Shown here piece by piece: positions 17,823 to 26,586 of a DNA stretch of 64,000 nucleotides. Location of the stretch: NCBI RefSeq assembly GCF_038443705.2, contig NZ_CP151767.2, positions 2,347,501 through 2,411,500 on the forward strand. The letters are read 5' to 3'. Source of the DNA: Yoonia sp. SS1-5 (lineage in GTDB: Bacteria > Pseudomonadota > Alphaproteobacteria > Rhodobacterales > Rhodobacteraceae). The notes beneath the pieces are model-generated. The model was not told the DNA's origin and ran no database searches. It was given only the letters and a program-made list of their open reading frames with translations. The translations under genes were made by a program, and so were the position numbers. Position 1 is the stretch's first letter, and each line of letters opens with the position of its first letter.

Positions 17823-19043
17823 TCAGGCAGAGGCCTGCATCATCGCAAGTGCCTGGGCAAAAAAGTCGGGCCCACCAAAGTTGCCCGATTTCAATGCCAG
17901 CGCCGTCGGCCCGCTGCGCAGCAACGGGACACCCGCAGCGGCCCTCGGTCCAATGCGCAACGCGCTTGCGCCAAGGCCAGTAACCACCGCACCCGAGGTT
18001 TCGCCCCCCGCCACCACCAGCCGCCGGACGCCTGCATCAACAAGTGCAGGCGCCAGCCGCGCAAAAAACGTCTCAATCGCATGGGCCGCCACGCCCGCGC
18101 CATACCTGTCCTGTGCTGTCTTCACGACGGCGGGATCGGCAGATGCATGGATCATCGGGGTCGTGTTTTGTGCCGCGACCCAGGCCACAATATCAGCGAT
18201 CTGATAATCCCCCATAACGGCGCGGTCAGCGTCGATCTGGAAGGTTGGCGCTTTGGCGGCATAAACATCGACCTGCTGGCGGGTGGCGATACTGCAAGAA
18301 CCCGAGAAGACGACGCCAGGACCTGTAACAGGTGCCCAATCGGGGGTCTTGGGCAAGCGGTCAAAATTTGCAGGCAGGCCAAGGGCAATGCCTGATCCGC
18401 CGCAGAGCAGCGGCAAATGTTTCGCAGCGCGGCCGATCGCGATCAGGTCAGCATCCGTGATCGCATCGGTGATCAGATGCGCCCGGCCATGCAGCGCGGC
18501 CGCAATTGCGCGAGCCCCCTGTTGCACGACATGCGCCGGAACATGCCCCACATCCCGTGCCGACTGGGCGGATAGGACACGGCGCAAATCCGCATCCGTC
18601 ATCGGGGTCAGCGGATGGTGCTGCATCCCGCTTTCATTCAGCAGTGCGTCGCCCACAAACAGATGGCCTTGATAGACGCTACGCCCGTTTTCGGGAAAGG
18701 CGGGGCAGACAATCACGGCCTCAGCCCCAAGATGGGCAGCCAGCGCATCCAGAACAGGGCCGATATTGCCCTGCGGCGTGCTGTCAAATGTCGAACAGAC
18801 CTTAAAGACGATCTGCCCGGCCCCTTGTGCCTGCAACCAGTCACAGGCGGCCAGCGATGCGGCAATTGCCTGATCCACCGGGGCCGTCCGGGATTTCAAC
18901 GCGATGACACCCGCATCAAGCGCGGCGTCAGCTGCGCCATCAGGCACGCCGATAAACTGGGTCACGGTCATGCCCGCCTCGGCCAGCGTCAGTCCGATAT
19001 CAGATGCACCCGTAAAGTCATCCGCGATGACGCCCAGCTTCAT
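17823..19043 (-). CDS. otnK: Four-carbon acid-sugar kinase (OtnK/DUF1537 family)
   Basis: A 406-residue ATP-dependent kinase of the DUF1537 family, which phosphorylates threonate, erythronate or their 3-oxo (tetronate) forms. The N-domain shows the family signature GVIADDFTGASDIG and KVCSTFDSTPQGNIGPV; the C-terminal nucleotide-binding part contains VAGGETSGAVV. It lies 15 bases after the TctA stop on the same strand, so it is the last gene of a tctC-tctB-tctA-kinase operon. Usual partners (OtnC aldolase, OtnI isomerase, PdxA2) are missing here; the only nearby dehydrogenase is the divergent gene at 22539. Confidence 0.87.
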   Translation of the reverse strand: MKLGVIADDFTGASDIGLTLAEAGMTVTQFIGVPDGAADAALDAGVIALKSRTAPVDQAIAASLAACDWLQAQGAGQIVFKVCSTFDSTPQGNIGPVLDALAAHLGAEAVIVCPAFPENGRSVYQGHLFVGDALLNESGMQHHPLTPMTDADLRRVLSAQSARDVGHVPAHVVQQGARAIAAALHGRAHLITDAITDADLIAIGRAAKHLPLLCGGSGIALGLPANFDRLPKTPDWAPVTGPGVVFSGSCSIATRQQVDVYAAKAPTFQIDADRAVMGDYQIADIVAWVAAQNTTPMIHASADPAVVKTAQDRYGAGVAAHAIETFFARLAPALVDAGVRRLVVAGGETSGAVVTGLGASALRIGPRAAAGVPLLRSGPTALALKSGNFGGPDFFAQALAMMQASA

Positions 19044-19058
19044 GACAACACCTGCATG

Positions 19059-20567
19059 TCAGACCCGTCCCCGCAAACGCCGGAACCCGCGCCGAATGAA
19101 AGGAAGCTGGCTGGAAATCAGGATCAGGTTGAGCAACAGCAGAATCCCCGCAACCGGCCGCGAGGCAAACACCATCAGATCGCCACCCGAAATCAGCAGT
19201 GAGCGGCGGAAGGTTTCATCAAACAATCCGCCAAGGATCACGCCGATAACCAGCGGGGCAATCGGGAATTTCAGCATATTCAGGAAATAGGCCACAAAAC
19301 CAACCCCAAGCATCAGGTACAGATCATTGATCCCCCCGCCCACACTGAACGACCCGATGGTCGTCAGGACCATCACGATGGGCAGAAAGACGACCTGCGG
19401 GATTTGCAGGATCTTGATAAAGATGCGCGCTGTGAAAATCCCCATGATGAACATCGTCACCGAGGCCAGCACCATGATTGCCACCACCCGCAGGATGATT
19501 TCGGGGTCGATGGTCGGGCCGGGGATGATGTTGTTCAGCTTGAAAGCGCCCATCAGGGCAGCTGCAGGCGGCGATCCGGGGATGCCAAGCACCAGCAACG
19601 GGATCAGCGCGCCACCGATACAGGCGTTGTTTGCAGTTTCGGAACACAATAACCCGTCCAGCGACCCTTTACCGAACGTGTCACTTTCATTGCTGACGGT
19701 TTTGCCCACCCCGTAACTGACCCAGCCCGCAACATCCTCGCCCACACCGGGCAAGGCACCGACCCCGGTGCCAATCACGCCTGATCGGGTGATCGTCGGC
19801 AAGTGTCGTCGGACTGTCCGCAGATTTGGCAGAATGCGCCCTTTCAACGCGGCGACCTTGCCGACATCCATATGCCGCATCCCGTCGATGATCTGGGGAA
19901 TGGCGAAGGCACCCATCAGGACGGGGACGACCTGAAAACCGCTCAGCATATAGGACCAGCCAAAGGTGTATCGCGGCTCGCTTAACAGCGGATCAAGCCC
20001 GACCATTGCCATGGCCAACCCAATCAGGCCCGCGATCCAGCCTTTGACAACCAGATCTTCCGACATCAGCGTGCCCGATAGCAGAATGCCGAAAAGTGCC
20101 AGCAGCGCCTTTTCCGGACTGGCAATGTTCTGGGACAAAAGAAGCAGAACCCAAACAAAAACCAGCAGGGCAATCGTCCCGATCAGTGTGCCGATAAAGC
20201 TGGCTGTGGTCGTCAGGCCCAGCGCCTCACCCCCGCGGCCCGCTTTGGCCAAAGGGTAGCCGTCCATCGCCGTCGCGGCACTTGCCGCGGTGCCGGGTAT
20301 ATTCAACAGAATAGACGGGTAGGACCCGCCATAGATGGCCCCGACATAGGCCCCTAACAACGCGATAAGGGAATAGTCCAGCGGGATCTTGTTGCCAAAG
20401 AAACCGGTCAGGATCGTTACGGCAAGCGTGGCGGTCAGCCCGGGAAGCGCACCGAACGTGATCCCCAGAAACACCGAAACAAGAAGATAGGCGTAGGTCA
20501 GCGGGTCGGTCACCAGAGCCACGAAAGCACCGCCAAATCCGGTCAGTTGCGACAGCACGAATTCCAT
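19059..20567 (-). CDS. tctA: TctA large membrane subunit of a tripartite tricarboxylate transporter
   Basis: A 502-residue inner-membrane protein with about a dozen helices and the conserved family regions GLTATLAVTILTGF, GIYGGSYPSILLNIPG-type near the start (here AIYGGSYPSILLNIPGT), and GIPGSPPAAALMGAF in the second half. With TctB and TctC it imports carboxylic acids. ATG at 20567 overlaps the tctB stop by one base (TGATG) and has GGAGG upstream; an in-frame GTG at 20570 is the alternative. Substrate is predicted from neighbours to be a small sugar acid. Confidence 0.93.
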   Translation of the reverse strand: MEFVLSQLTGFGGAFVALVTDPLTYAYLLVSVFLGITFGALPGLTATLAVTILTGFFGNKIPLDYSLIALLGAYVGAIYGGSYPSILLNIPGTAASAATAMDGYPLAKAGRGGEALGLTTTASFIGTLIGTIALLVFVWVLLLLSQNIASPEKALLALFGILLSGTLMSEDLVVKGWIAGLIGLAMAMVGLDPLLSEPRYTFGWSYMLSGFQVVPVLMGAFAIPQIIDGMRHMDVGKVAALKGRILPNLRTVRRHLPTITRSGVIGTGVGALPGVGEDVAGWVSYGVGKTVSNESDTFGKGSLDGLLCSETANNACIGGALIPLLVLGIPGSPPAAALMGAFKLNNIIPGPTIDPEIILRVVAIMVLASVTMFIMGIFTARIFIKILQIPQVVFLPIVMVLTTIGSFSVGGGINDLYLMLGVGFVAYFLNMLKFPIAPLVIGVILGGLFDETFRRSLLISGGDLMVFASRPVAGILLLLNLILISSQLPFIRRGFRRLRGRV

Positions 20568-21313
20568 CACGACCTCCAGATCGGTCGCAGGGTGACGTAG
20601 TAGTGATACTCGATCTGCGTAAAGATAATGCCGCCGCGATTGGGCACATTCTGGCGAAAACCAAAGGCCATGGCGCAGACCAGAAGGGTGGGCGCAATCA
20701 CCGCAATTGCCGGGCAGACCCTTAGTACCCGATCATCGCGCGCGCGCCACAGCATCAGGCCGGTCAACGTGGCCCAGGCAAGCAACGTCACCACGTCATC
20801 ATCATGTGCGGCCCATTCGGCCTGTGGTAAATGCGCGATCAGCGCATAGGCACCGCATAGCGCCACAGCGCTGGCAGCCAGTATCATGCGCCGTGGCAGG
20901 CCCCGGTGAAACCCAAACGTCAATGCGGTGATCAGCAAGCCGCTACCGGCAATAAAATCGACCCGCGGAACCAGACCCGCGATGTAGAAAAACAAAATGA
21001 TCCCGATGGTGGTAAAACGGATCGCTTCCTGTCTGTCCCAACCGATGCCCACAGCACTTAGCGCGCGTGTGGCGCCGCCAGCGCGGACGGAAATGATCAG
21101 CAAAACAACCGACAGGACCAGCATCGCGGAAAAGATACCAAGTGGCACGATGGCAGCCGAATTGTACCAATCCGCCCCGCTGACCCCGGCCCGGTTGCCG
21201 CCCCATAACGGTATGTCGAACGTGCGGACAAGAAAGAACAGGGAAACCCCGATCAACACCAATGCGCCCCAAAAATCCCGGGCGCGCAGGGTCGCGATAT
21301 CGTCTTCATTCAT
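20567..21313 (-). CDS. tctB: TctB small membrane subunit of a tripartite tricarboxylate transporter
   Basis: A 248-residue hydrophobic protein located between tctC and tctA, where tctB always lies. Helices are visible at DFWGALVLIGVSLFFLVRT, AAIVPLGIFSAMLVLSVVLLIISV, FTTIGIILFFYIAGL and others. It is longer than the common 150-170 residue TctB: an additional stretch (about 150-200, containing HLPQAEWAAHDDDVVTLLAWATLTGLML) suggests extra helices or a different domain boundary. TctB sequences diverge strongly, so the call rests on context plus hydropathy. Confidence 0.8.
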   Translation of the reverse strand: MNEDDIATLRARDFWGALVLIGVSLFFLVRTFDIPLWGGNRAGVSGADWYNSAAIVPLGIFSAMLVLSVVLLIISVRAGGATRALSAVGIGWDRQEAIRFTTIGIILFFYIAGLVPRVDFIAGSGLLITALTFGFHRGLPRRMILAASAVALCGAYALIAHLPQAEWAAHDDDVVTLLAWATLTGLMLWRARDDRVLRVCPAIAVIAPTLLVCAMAFGFRQNVPNRGGIIFTQIEYHYYVTLRPIWRS

Positions 21314-21340
21314 GCCGGGCTGTCCTTGTCGCTGCGCGAA

Positions 21341-21372
21341 GAAAGGCGCGGAGGGAGAGACCCGCGCCTTTC
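21341..21372 (-). promoter_or_regulatory. Intercistronic hairpin between tctC and tctB
   Basis: Eleven-base perfect arms GAAAGGCGCGG (21341-21351) and CCGCGCCTTTC (21362-21372) with a ten-base loop, located in the 85-base gap between the binding-protein gene and the permease genes. Stems in this position commonly stabilise the upstream message or partly terminate, giving more binding protein than permease. Confidence 0.6.
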
Positions 21373-21398
21373 AGTCCTATGAACTGAGCGTCCTGCGG

Positions 21399-22406
21399 TC
21401 AGGGTTTCTCAATTCCAAGGCTTGCCGGGTCAACGGTGGTCGCGCCCAGCTCTTGCAGCGTGTAGGCAAAGTTCGCCTCGAGCGTGGCAAAGATGGCCTT
21501 TGCGTCATCACCATACTGGCCGCCGACGTCGTAATTATTCGCAGCAGCCCAGTCTGCAACAACATCCGAGGCAATTGCCTGTTCAAAAGCGGCCCCGAGT
21601 GTTGATTTCACATCGTCGGACGCGCTGTCATGCACTGCAAATCCAATGGCCTGTTTCAGCGGAAGATACTTGTCCAGACCGTCATAGATATCAAAGGCGG
21701 ACGGGACCGTCTGGCCGGCAATTTCAGCGCTGTCTTCGGTCAGCATGGCCAGCGGCCGCAGCTTGCCACCCTCGATCAGTGGCGCCTGCTCTGCAAGAGA
21801 GGTCACAACCAGCGCGACCTCTCCGGCAATCGCGGCTTCCTGACCCGGGGCCGAGCCCTGGTAGGGAACAAACAGAAACTCCGCATCGGCGCCGTTCTGG
21901 ATCGCCAGCAGATTCAAATGGTGAATCGACCCCGCACCGGACGCGGCGGCCGGAATGGTCTCGGGTGCTGCCTTGGCCGCATCCACCAGCTCTTCCAGGC
22001 TATTATAGGGGCTGTCGGCAGGAACAGAGATCAGATCAGGCGAGCCCCCGACAATGAAGGGGTACCAAAAGTCGAATTTCTTGTCCCAACCGCCCTGAAC
22101 GGCGGCGGTGACGTTGGATTCAGACAGACCAACCAGCGTATAGCCATCATCAGGCTGGTTCATGACATAGACCATGCCATTGGACCCGGCCACGCCCCCG
22201 GTTTGATTGATCACATTGATCGACACAGGCAGATGTTTTTCCATCTCGGCCATGATCATGCGGTTGATGCTGTCCGTGCCACCACCCGCGCCCCAGACAA
22301 CGGCGGTTGTGATGTCACGGAATGGGTAGTCCTGCGCGGATACGCCACTTGCCAGCCCCGTCACCAATGTGACGGTCGCCACCAGTTTCCCTAGCTTGAT
22401 TGTCAT
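21399..22406 (-). CDS. tctC: TctC-type periplasmic solute-binding protein
   Basis: A 335-residue exported protein with Sec signal (MTIKLGKLVATVTLVTGLASGVSAQ). The mature part has TTT binding-protein features: VVWGAGGGTDSINRMI near the start, VINQTGGVAGSNG and the later PYQGSAPGQEAAIAGEVALV. First gene of the tctCBA-kinase operon; ATG at 22406 with GGGAGGAC upstream. Upstream 132 bases shared with a divergent dehydrogenase hold inverted repeats. Ligand is inferred to be a four-carbon acid sugar or similar hydroxy acid. Confidence 0.93.
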   Translation of the reverse strand: MTIKLGKLVATVTLVTGLASGVSAQDYPFRDITTAVVWGAGGGTDSINRMIMAEMEKHLPVSINVINQTGGVAGSNGMVYVMNQPDDGYTLVGLSESNVTAAVQGGWDKKFDFWYPFIVGGSPDLISVPADSPYNSLEELVDAAKAAPETIPAAASGAGSIHHLNLLAIQNGADAEFLFVPYQGSAPGQEAAIAGEVALVVTSLAEQAPLIEGGKLRPLAMLTEDSAEIAGQTVPSAFDIYDGLDKYLPLKQAIGFAVHDSASDDVKSTLGAAFEQAIASDVVADWAAANNYDVGGQYGDDAKAIFATLEANFAYTLQELGATTVDPASLGIEKP

Positions 22407-22451
22407 TGCTTGTCCTCCCAGACGTCATTGTTCTTTGTTGCATTTATTTAC

Positions 22452-22513
22452 GTATGCATTAAATGATACGCTGTCAACTTTTCCATTGAGTGCATCAAGG
22501 AATGCGTTGACAG
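22452..22513. promoter_or_regulatory. Candidate operators between tctC and the divergent dehydrogenase
   Basis: The 132-base divergent spacer holds two dyads: GTAT-N3-TTAA-N3-ATAC (22452-22469) and a wider inverted repeat CTGTCAAC (22471-22478) / GTTGACAG (22506-22513). The minus-strand copy of the latter supplies a TTGACA -35 for tctC with the first dyad just downstream of it, a typical repressor position. No regulator gene lies next to the locus. Confidence 0.5.
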
Positions 22514-22538
22514 TCGGCGCGGCACAAAAGGGGCAAGT

Positions 22539-23630
22539 ATGACCAAGACCTTCAAAATTGCGGTTTTTCATGGGGATGGGATCGGCCCTGAAATCATGGG
22601 GCCAACAGTTCAAATCCTACAGCAAATGGCCGACGCGTCGGATAGCTACGCACTGACATTTGCGGATGCCCCCGCCGGGGCAGCGCATTACGCAAAAACA
22701 GGCGAATCGCTGCCTGCCGCCTCGATGGAAACAGCGCGCGCCGCCGATGCGATTCTGCTTTCGGCGATGGGATTGCCAGACGTGCGATACGATGATGGCA
22801 CCGAGATTTCGCCACAGATCGACCTGCGCAAGGCGCTGACCTTGTTCGCCGGTGTCCGCCCTGTGACGTTGAAACACGGCCAGCAGACGCCGCTGAACAT
22901 GCCGGAGGGACGTGAAATTGACTTTGTGCTGATCCGCGAAAGCACCGAAGGATTGTTTCATACCCAAGGCCGGGGCGAGGTCAGCCAGAACGAAGCCCGC
23001 GAGACCTTGCTGATCACGCGCGACATTTCCGAAAAACTGTTCCGCTTTGCCTTTGATCTTGCCAAGAACCGCAAAACCGCAGGTCGCGGCCCCGGCAAGG
23101 TAACTTGCGTCGACAAAGCCAATGTTTTCCGCGCATTCGCCTTTTTCCGCGAGATGTTTGATACAGAGGCACGCAAACATCCCGACATCCTCGCCGACCA
23201 TGCCTATGTGGACGCAACCGCCCTTTGGATGGTTCAGAAGCCATGGGATTTCGATGTGCTTGTGACCGAGAACATGTTCGGCGACATCCTGTCGGATCTG
23301 GGCGCGGGTCTGATGGGCGGGCTGGGCCTTGCGCCGTCAGCCGATATCGGGCTGGACCACGCCGTTTTTCAGCCCTGCCATGGGTCCGCACCTGACATCG
23401 CGGGCCAAGGTCTTGCCAATCCGTTTGCCATGATCTTGTCGGCGGCCATGATGCTGGACTGGCTTGGGATCAAGCATGACAGTGCCGCAATGCGCAACGA
23501 TGGCACGCGCCTGCGCGAAGCTGTCGAAGAGGTCGTTGCCCGCGGTAACGTACTGACCCGCGATCTGGGCGGTACCGCAGATACAGAGGCCGCAGCAAGC
23601 GCCATCCTGAGCGCGCTGTTTGTGACATAG
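22539..23630 (+). CDS. Isocitrate/isopropylmalate dehydrogenase family enzyme
   Basis: A 363-residue NAD(P)-dependent beta-hydroxyacid oxidative decarboxylase. Seen: N-terminal VFHGDGIGPEIM, substrate-binding LIRESTEGLF, the catalytic lysine in CVDKANVF, the metal-binding aspartates in TENMFGDILSDLGAGLMGGLG, and the adenine loop PCHGSAPDIAGQGLANP. It is shorter than or equal to LeuB but lacks leu-gene neighbours, so tartrate/D-malate-type activity or a sugar-acid-phosphate substrate is likelier. It is divergent from the TctCBA-kinase operon and shares its control region. PdxA, the usual partner of this kinase family, belongs to the same fold superfamily. Confidence 0.85.
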   Translation: MTKTFKIAVFHGDGIGPEIMGPTVQILQQMADASDSYALTFADAPAGAAHYAKTGESLPAASMETARAADAILLSAMGLPDVRYDDGTEISPQIDLRKALTLFAGVRPVTLKHGQQTPLNMPEGREIDFVLIRESTEGLFHTQGRGEVSQNEARETLLITRDISEKLFRFAFDLAKNRKTAGRGPGKVTCVDKANVFRAFAFFREMFDTEARKHPDILADHAYVDATALWMVQKPWDFDVLVTENMFGDILSDLGAGLMGGLGLAPSADIGLDHAVFQPCHGSAPDIAGQGLANPFAMILSAAMMLDWLGIKHDSAAMRNDGTRLREAVEEVVARGNVLTRDLGGTADTEAAASAILSALFVT

Positions 23631-23696
23631 TATCGCCCGACTATCATATTTTGGATGATCTGCGCCGCGAATGGGCAATGATCGGGCCGGTTCAAG

Positions 23697-24560
23697 CTAT
23701 TCCGCCGCGACCCGTTGTTCGTCGCCGCGCCCGATCTCGGCAAGTTCGGCGATGACCCCGTTCAGGATCGCCTTGAACGGTTCAAATGCCGCGTTTGGTT
23801 TCAATGTCCGCTCGTCCATATAAAGCGCGCGGTCGATTTCGACCTGAATTGCGTGCTGTTGCCGGGCCGGGCGGCCGTAATGTTGTGTGATGAACGCACC
23901 CGCAAATGGCATGTTGCGCGCAACGCGCAGGCCGGCGCGGGCAAAAGCGGCCTCGACCTGTTCAACGACCGATCCGGCGGCAGTTGCACCAAACCTGTCA
24001 CCCAGCACGATATCGGGGCGGGCCGCACCGGGCGGGCCCACATTCTCGAGCGCCTCATGCGGCATGGAATGACAATCAATCAGGATCGCTTCGCCAAATG
24101 CGGCATGGCTTTCATCAATCAGGGCTTGCAACTGATCGTGGTAAGGCCGCCAGCACCCCGATATCCGCGCATGCGCCTCGGCCAGGGTCAGCTTTCCACG
24201 ATAGATTTGCCGCCCATTGGCCACAACCCGTGGGATCACACCAAGGCCGCTGGCAATGCGCGGGTTATGCGCGTGACGCCGCACGCCTTCGATCAGGGCT
24301 GCGTCCAGCTCGTCCGGGCCACGGTTCAAATCAAGAAAAGCCCGCGGCGCGCGGGCGGTCAGCAGTGGCGCACCGGATCCCGGAGCGTTCGCAAAAAGCT
24401 GATCGACAAATGCATCCTCTGACGATCTGATCACAGCAGCATCAAGGACAGTGCGATCAAGGAACGATTGCGGATAATCGCGCCCGCTATGCGGCGACGC
24501 GAAGATGACACTGGTCGTGCGGGCCGCCGGGCGGGCAAGATGATAGGCTGTTTGATGCAA
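23697..24560 (-). CDS. N-formylglutamate amidohydrolase family protein
   Basis: A 287-residue zinc hydrolase of the HutG/FGase family. Motifs: FASPHSGRDYP, then RAPRAFLDLNRGPDELD, the metal-site ILIDCHSMPHEA, and FITQHYGRP, EIDRALYMDE toward the end. Classical members convert N-formyl-L-glutamate to glutamate plus formate in histidine breakdown; no hut gene is nearby, so the substrate is open. The start is a TTG at 24560 with AAGGA nine bases upstream; no nearby ATG fits as well. Confidence 0.87.
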   Translation of the reverse strand: MHQTAYHLARPAARTTSVIFASPHSGRDYPQSFLDRTVLDAAVIRSSEDAFVDQLFANAPGSGAPLLTARAPRAFLDLNRGPDELDAALIEGVRRHAHNPRIASGLGVIPRVVANGRQIYRGKLTLAEAHARISGCWRPYHDQLQALIDESHAAFGEAILIDCHSMPHEALENVGPPGAARPDIVLGDRFGATAAGSVVEQVEAAFARAGLRVARNMPFAGAFITQHYGRPARQQHAIQVEIDRALYMDERTLKPNAAFEPFKAILNGVIAELAEIGRGDEQRVAAE

Positions 24561-24615
24561 GAAATCGGGTCCTTATCGACCAACATAACCTGAATTCCAA
24601 ATTTTCCAAAAGCCC

Positions 24616-24644
24616 TTGATCCCTCATCCGACTCCTTCTATAGA
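24616..24644 (+). promoter_or_regulatory. Sigma-70-type promoter of tRNA-Val/rpmJ
   Basis: TTGATC (24616-24621) and TATAGA (24639-24644) are separated by exactly 17 bases, followed by a GC-rich start region (CCGGGCG), as in stable-RNA promoters. It lies about 68 bases before the tRNA. Confidence 0.75.
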
Positions 24645-24711
24645 CCGGGCGACTGACGTGGGCCTCCCGCGTCCTATTTCTTTATGGGATGCGAGATACC
24701 ACTTTGGACAT

Positions 24712-24786
24712 GGATGATTAGCTCAGCGGTAGAGCACTTCGTTGACATCGAAGGGGTCACTGGTTCGATCCCAGTATCGTCCACCA
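24712..24786 (+). tRNA. tRNA-Val (anticodon GAC)
   Basis: Cloverleaf of 75 bases with encoded CCA. Acceptor GGATGAT (24712-24718) pairs with ATCGTCC (24776-24782) with one T-G pair; D arm GCTCAGCGGTAGAGC; anticodon stem CTTCG/CGAAG around the loop TTGACAT, giving anticodon GAC at 24744-24746; T arm CTGGTTCGATCCCAG; A discriminator; CCA 24784-24786. Confidence 0.97.
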
Positions 24787-24861
24787 TGAATTCACGGGGC
24801 ACGCGCCCGTAACAGTAACCCAAGGCGCAATCCGCGCGCCGCGACATGAAGGAACGCACCC

Positions 24862-24987
24862 ATGAAGGTACGTAACTCCCTCCGCTCGCTCAAGCAGCGC
24901 CATCGCGATTGCCGCGTCGTGCGCCGCAAGGGCCGCGTCTATGTGATCAACAAGACGCAACGCCGGTTCAAGGCCCGCCAGGGCTGA
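24862..24987 (+). CDS. rpmJ: 50S ribosomal protein L36
   Basis: A 41-residue basic protein starting [17 protein letters not shown] and ending [11 protein letters not shown], clearly bacterial L36 of the large ribosomal subunit. It is the zinc-less (C-) variant: only one cysteine remains, in [11 protein letters not shown], and the Cys-x2-Cys pair of zinc-binding L36 is absent. The ATG at 24862 has AAGGA upstream. It follows tRNA-Val by 75 bases, probably under the same promoter, and ends at a strong terminator. Confidence 0.95.
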   Translation: MKVRNSLRSLKQRHRDCRVVRRKGRVYVINKTQRRFKARQG

Positions 24988-25007
24988 ACCTGCTGACCAG
25001 AGCTATG

Positions 25008-25041
25008 AAAAAGCCGCGCCCCTACCGGGCGCGGCTTTTTT
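25008..25041 (+). terminator. Intrinsic terminator after rpmJ
   Basis: Arms GCCGCGCCC (25013-25021) and GGGCGCGGC (25027-25035), five-base loop, preceded by five A and followed by six T. It can act on both strands. Confidence 0.92.
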
Positions 25042-25158
25042 CGTATGGCGGATCAAGATCCACCTCACGACCACAGCGCAATTGGCCAGCGACAGACTGG
25101 TCAACAGGCGTGGAAAATCATAGGCTGCCCCCGACCTCAGGAATACAGGACCGCCCCC

Positions 25159-26358
25159 ATGACTGCCGTAAAATCCAAATTGCCCCCACTTGCCTTGACC
25201 CTGGCCTGCTTTGCTGGACCGGCCTTGGCCCAAAATGGCCTTTGTGGTGGCGTTGGCGACAACGGTCAGTGGATTGGTGGTGCGCAGGCAAGTTCCGATA
25301 TCAGCACCGTGGACAACTATCAGGAACAGATGGCACTGGTTCTGGGCGGCAATGAATATGTCGCCCTGTTTTCGGTCAGTGAAGGTACGGATGTCCGGAT
25401 CGAGGCCGCGGGTCGCGGTGCAGGTGACCCGATCATTGATCTGCTGGATGCCGCAGGCGGTGTCATCCTGTCCGACGACGATTCTGGCGGGAACGCGGCT
25501 GCGCGGGCCGAAGCATTTCTTGAACCGGGTGATTACTGCATGTCATTGCGCAGCTATGAGGGCGGCCCCATGACCGCGTTCGTACGCGTCGGCCGCACAG
25601 AGCATGACCCGCTGACCACAGGCGTGGCCGAGGCCGCTACGGACACGACGACCGGAAACTGTGCGACGGCCGTGCCGATGGGCACGATCGGTGACAGCGT
25701 CACCGCCCCGGTCACCGAGACCGCCTATTGGAGCTTTACCATTGACGCCCCGACCCCGATCACCCTGACCGCCGAAGGTGAGGATGCCGACCCGACGGTG
25801 ACCCTTTACGACGCTGACGAAACATTCATTGACGAGAATGACGACTTCAACGGCTTGAACTCGCAAATTGATGTCAGCGAACCCCTGCAGCCGGGCACCT
25901 ATTGTGTGGGTCTGGGCGCGCTTGGCGATGATACGTTTCCGATCACGGTCAGCCTGTCCGTCTATGATCCCGAAGCCGCGTTGTTGGGCATGTTTGCCCG
26001 CGGCGAGGCTGCCCCGCCACTGGACGGATCCGTTCCGGTCACCGATTTGGGCGCGCTGCAGTCCCGCGCGCGGCAAGATGTGCAAGCCAGCGAAAATGTT
26101 ACCTGGTTCAGTACCGATATCGAAGAACCCGGTCTGATCGTGGTCGAGGCCATCGGATCCACAGGCGTTGATCCCTGGCTGGTCATTTTCGACGATCTGG
26201 GCCGCCAACTGGGCCAGAATGACGATAGCGGTGACAGCCTGGACAGCATGATCGCCACCAAGGTCGAGCGCGGCACCTACCTGATCGGCGTCAAGCAATA
26301 TGATGCGGGCCAGGGCCTGATCCGGCTGGTCATGGAAAGATACGTCCGGGCGCAATAG
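25159..26358 (+). CDS. Exported protein with three PPC-like beta repeats
   Basis: A 399-residue protein with a Sec signal (LPPLALTLACFAGPALAQ, cleavage near residue 25). The mature part has three similar segments resembling bacterial pre-peptidase C-terminal (PPC) domains: each has a DP.I.L.DA...... DDDSGG-type acidic turn (LSDDDSGGN, IDENDDFNGL, GQNDDSGDSL) followed by a GxYC/L..(L/G) strand (PGDYCMSLRSY, PGTYCVGLGAL, RGTYLIGVKQY). No enzyme domain is attached, so it is probably a periplasmic or surface calcium-binding structural protein. ATG at 25159 with AGGA upstream; monocistronic. Confidence 0.75.
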   Translation: MTAVKSKLPPLALTLACFAGPALAQNGLCGGVGDNGQWIGGAQASSDISTVDNYQEQMALVLGGNEYVALFSVSEGTDVRIEAAGRGAGDPIIDLLDAAGGVILSDDDSGGNAAARAEAFLEPGDYCMSLRSYEGGPMTAFVRVGRTEHDPLTTGVAEAATDTTTGNCATAVPMGTIGDSVTAPVTETAYWSFTIDAPTPITLTAEGEDADPTVTLYDADETFIDENDDFNGLNSQIDVSEPLQPGTYCVGLGALGDDTFPITVSLSVYDPEAALLGMFARGEAAPPLDGSVPVTDLGALQSRARQDVQASENVTWFSTDIEEPGLIVVEAIGSTGVDPWLVIFDDLGRQLGQNDDSGDSLDSMIATKVERGTYLIGVKQYDAGQGLIRLVMERYVRAQ

Positions 26359-26586
26359 CACCAAAGCCAGCGGCGGCGCATGAGGGGTCATGCTGCCGCG
26401 TGGTCGCGGCCACAATCGTTTCAGGCACCGACACGCCCCAATTGGCGGAAATTCACCCGATCACATCTTGAAAAGACAGCACGCTGCCACATCATCTGCG
26501 GGTGAAAATCTGTCGGTTTCGCTTGAGGTCGGCCCGAAATTGCAACACACAGGGGCATCTATCAGGCCCATAGATCAGGAGTTCGC

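Noticed and set aside
22425..22613. Minus-strand 62-codon frame with a CPFC motif over the divergent tctC/dehydrogenase spacer
   Set aside because: It covers the promoter region and the start of the dehydrogenase, has no ribosome site, and the cysteines do not match a known family.
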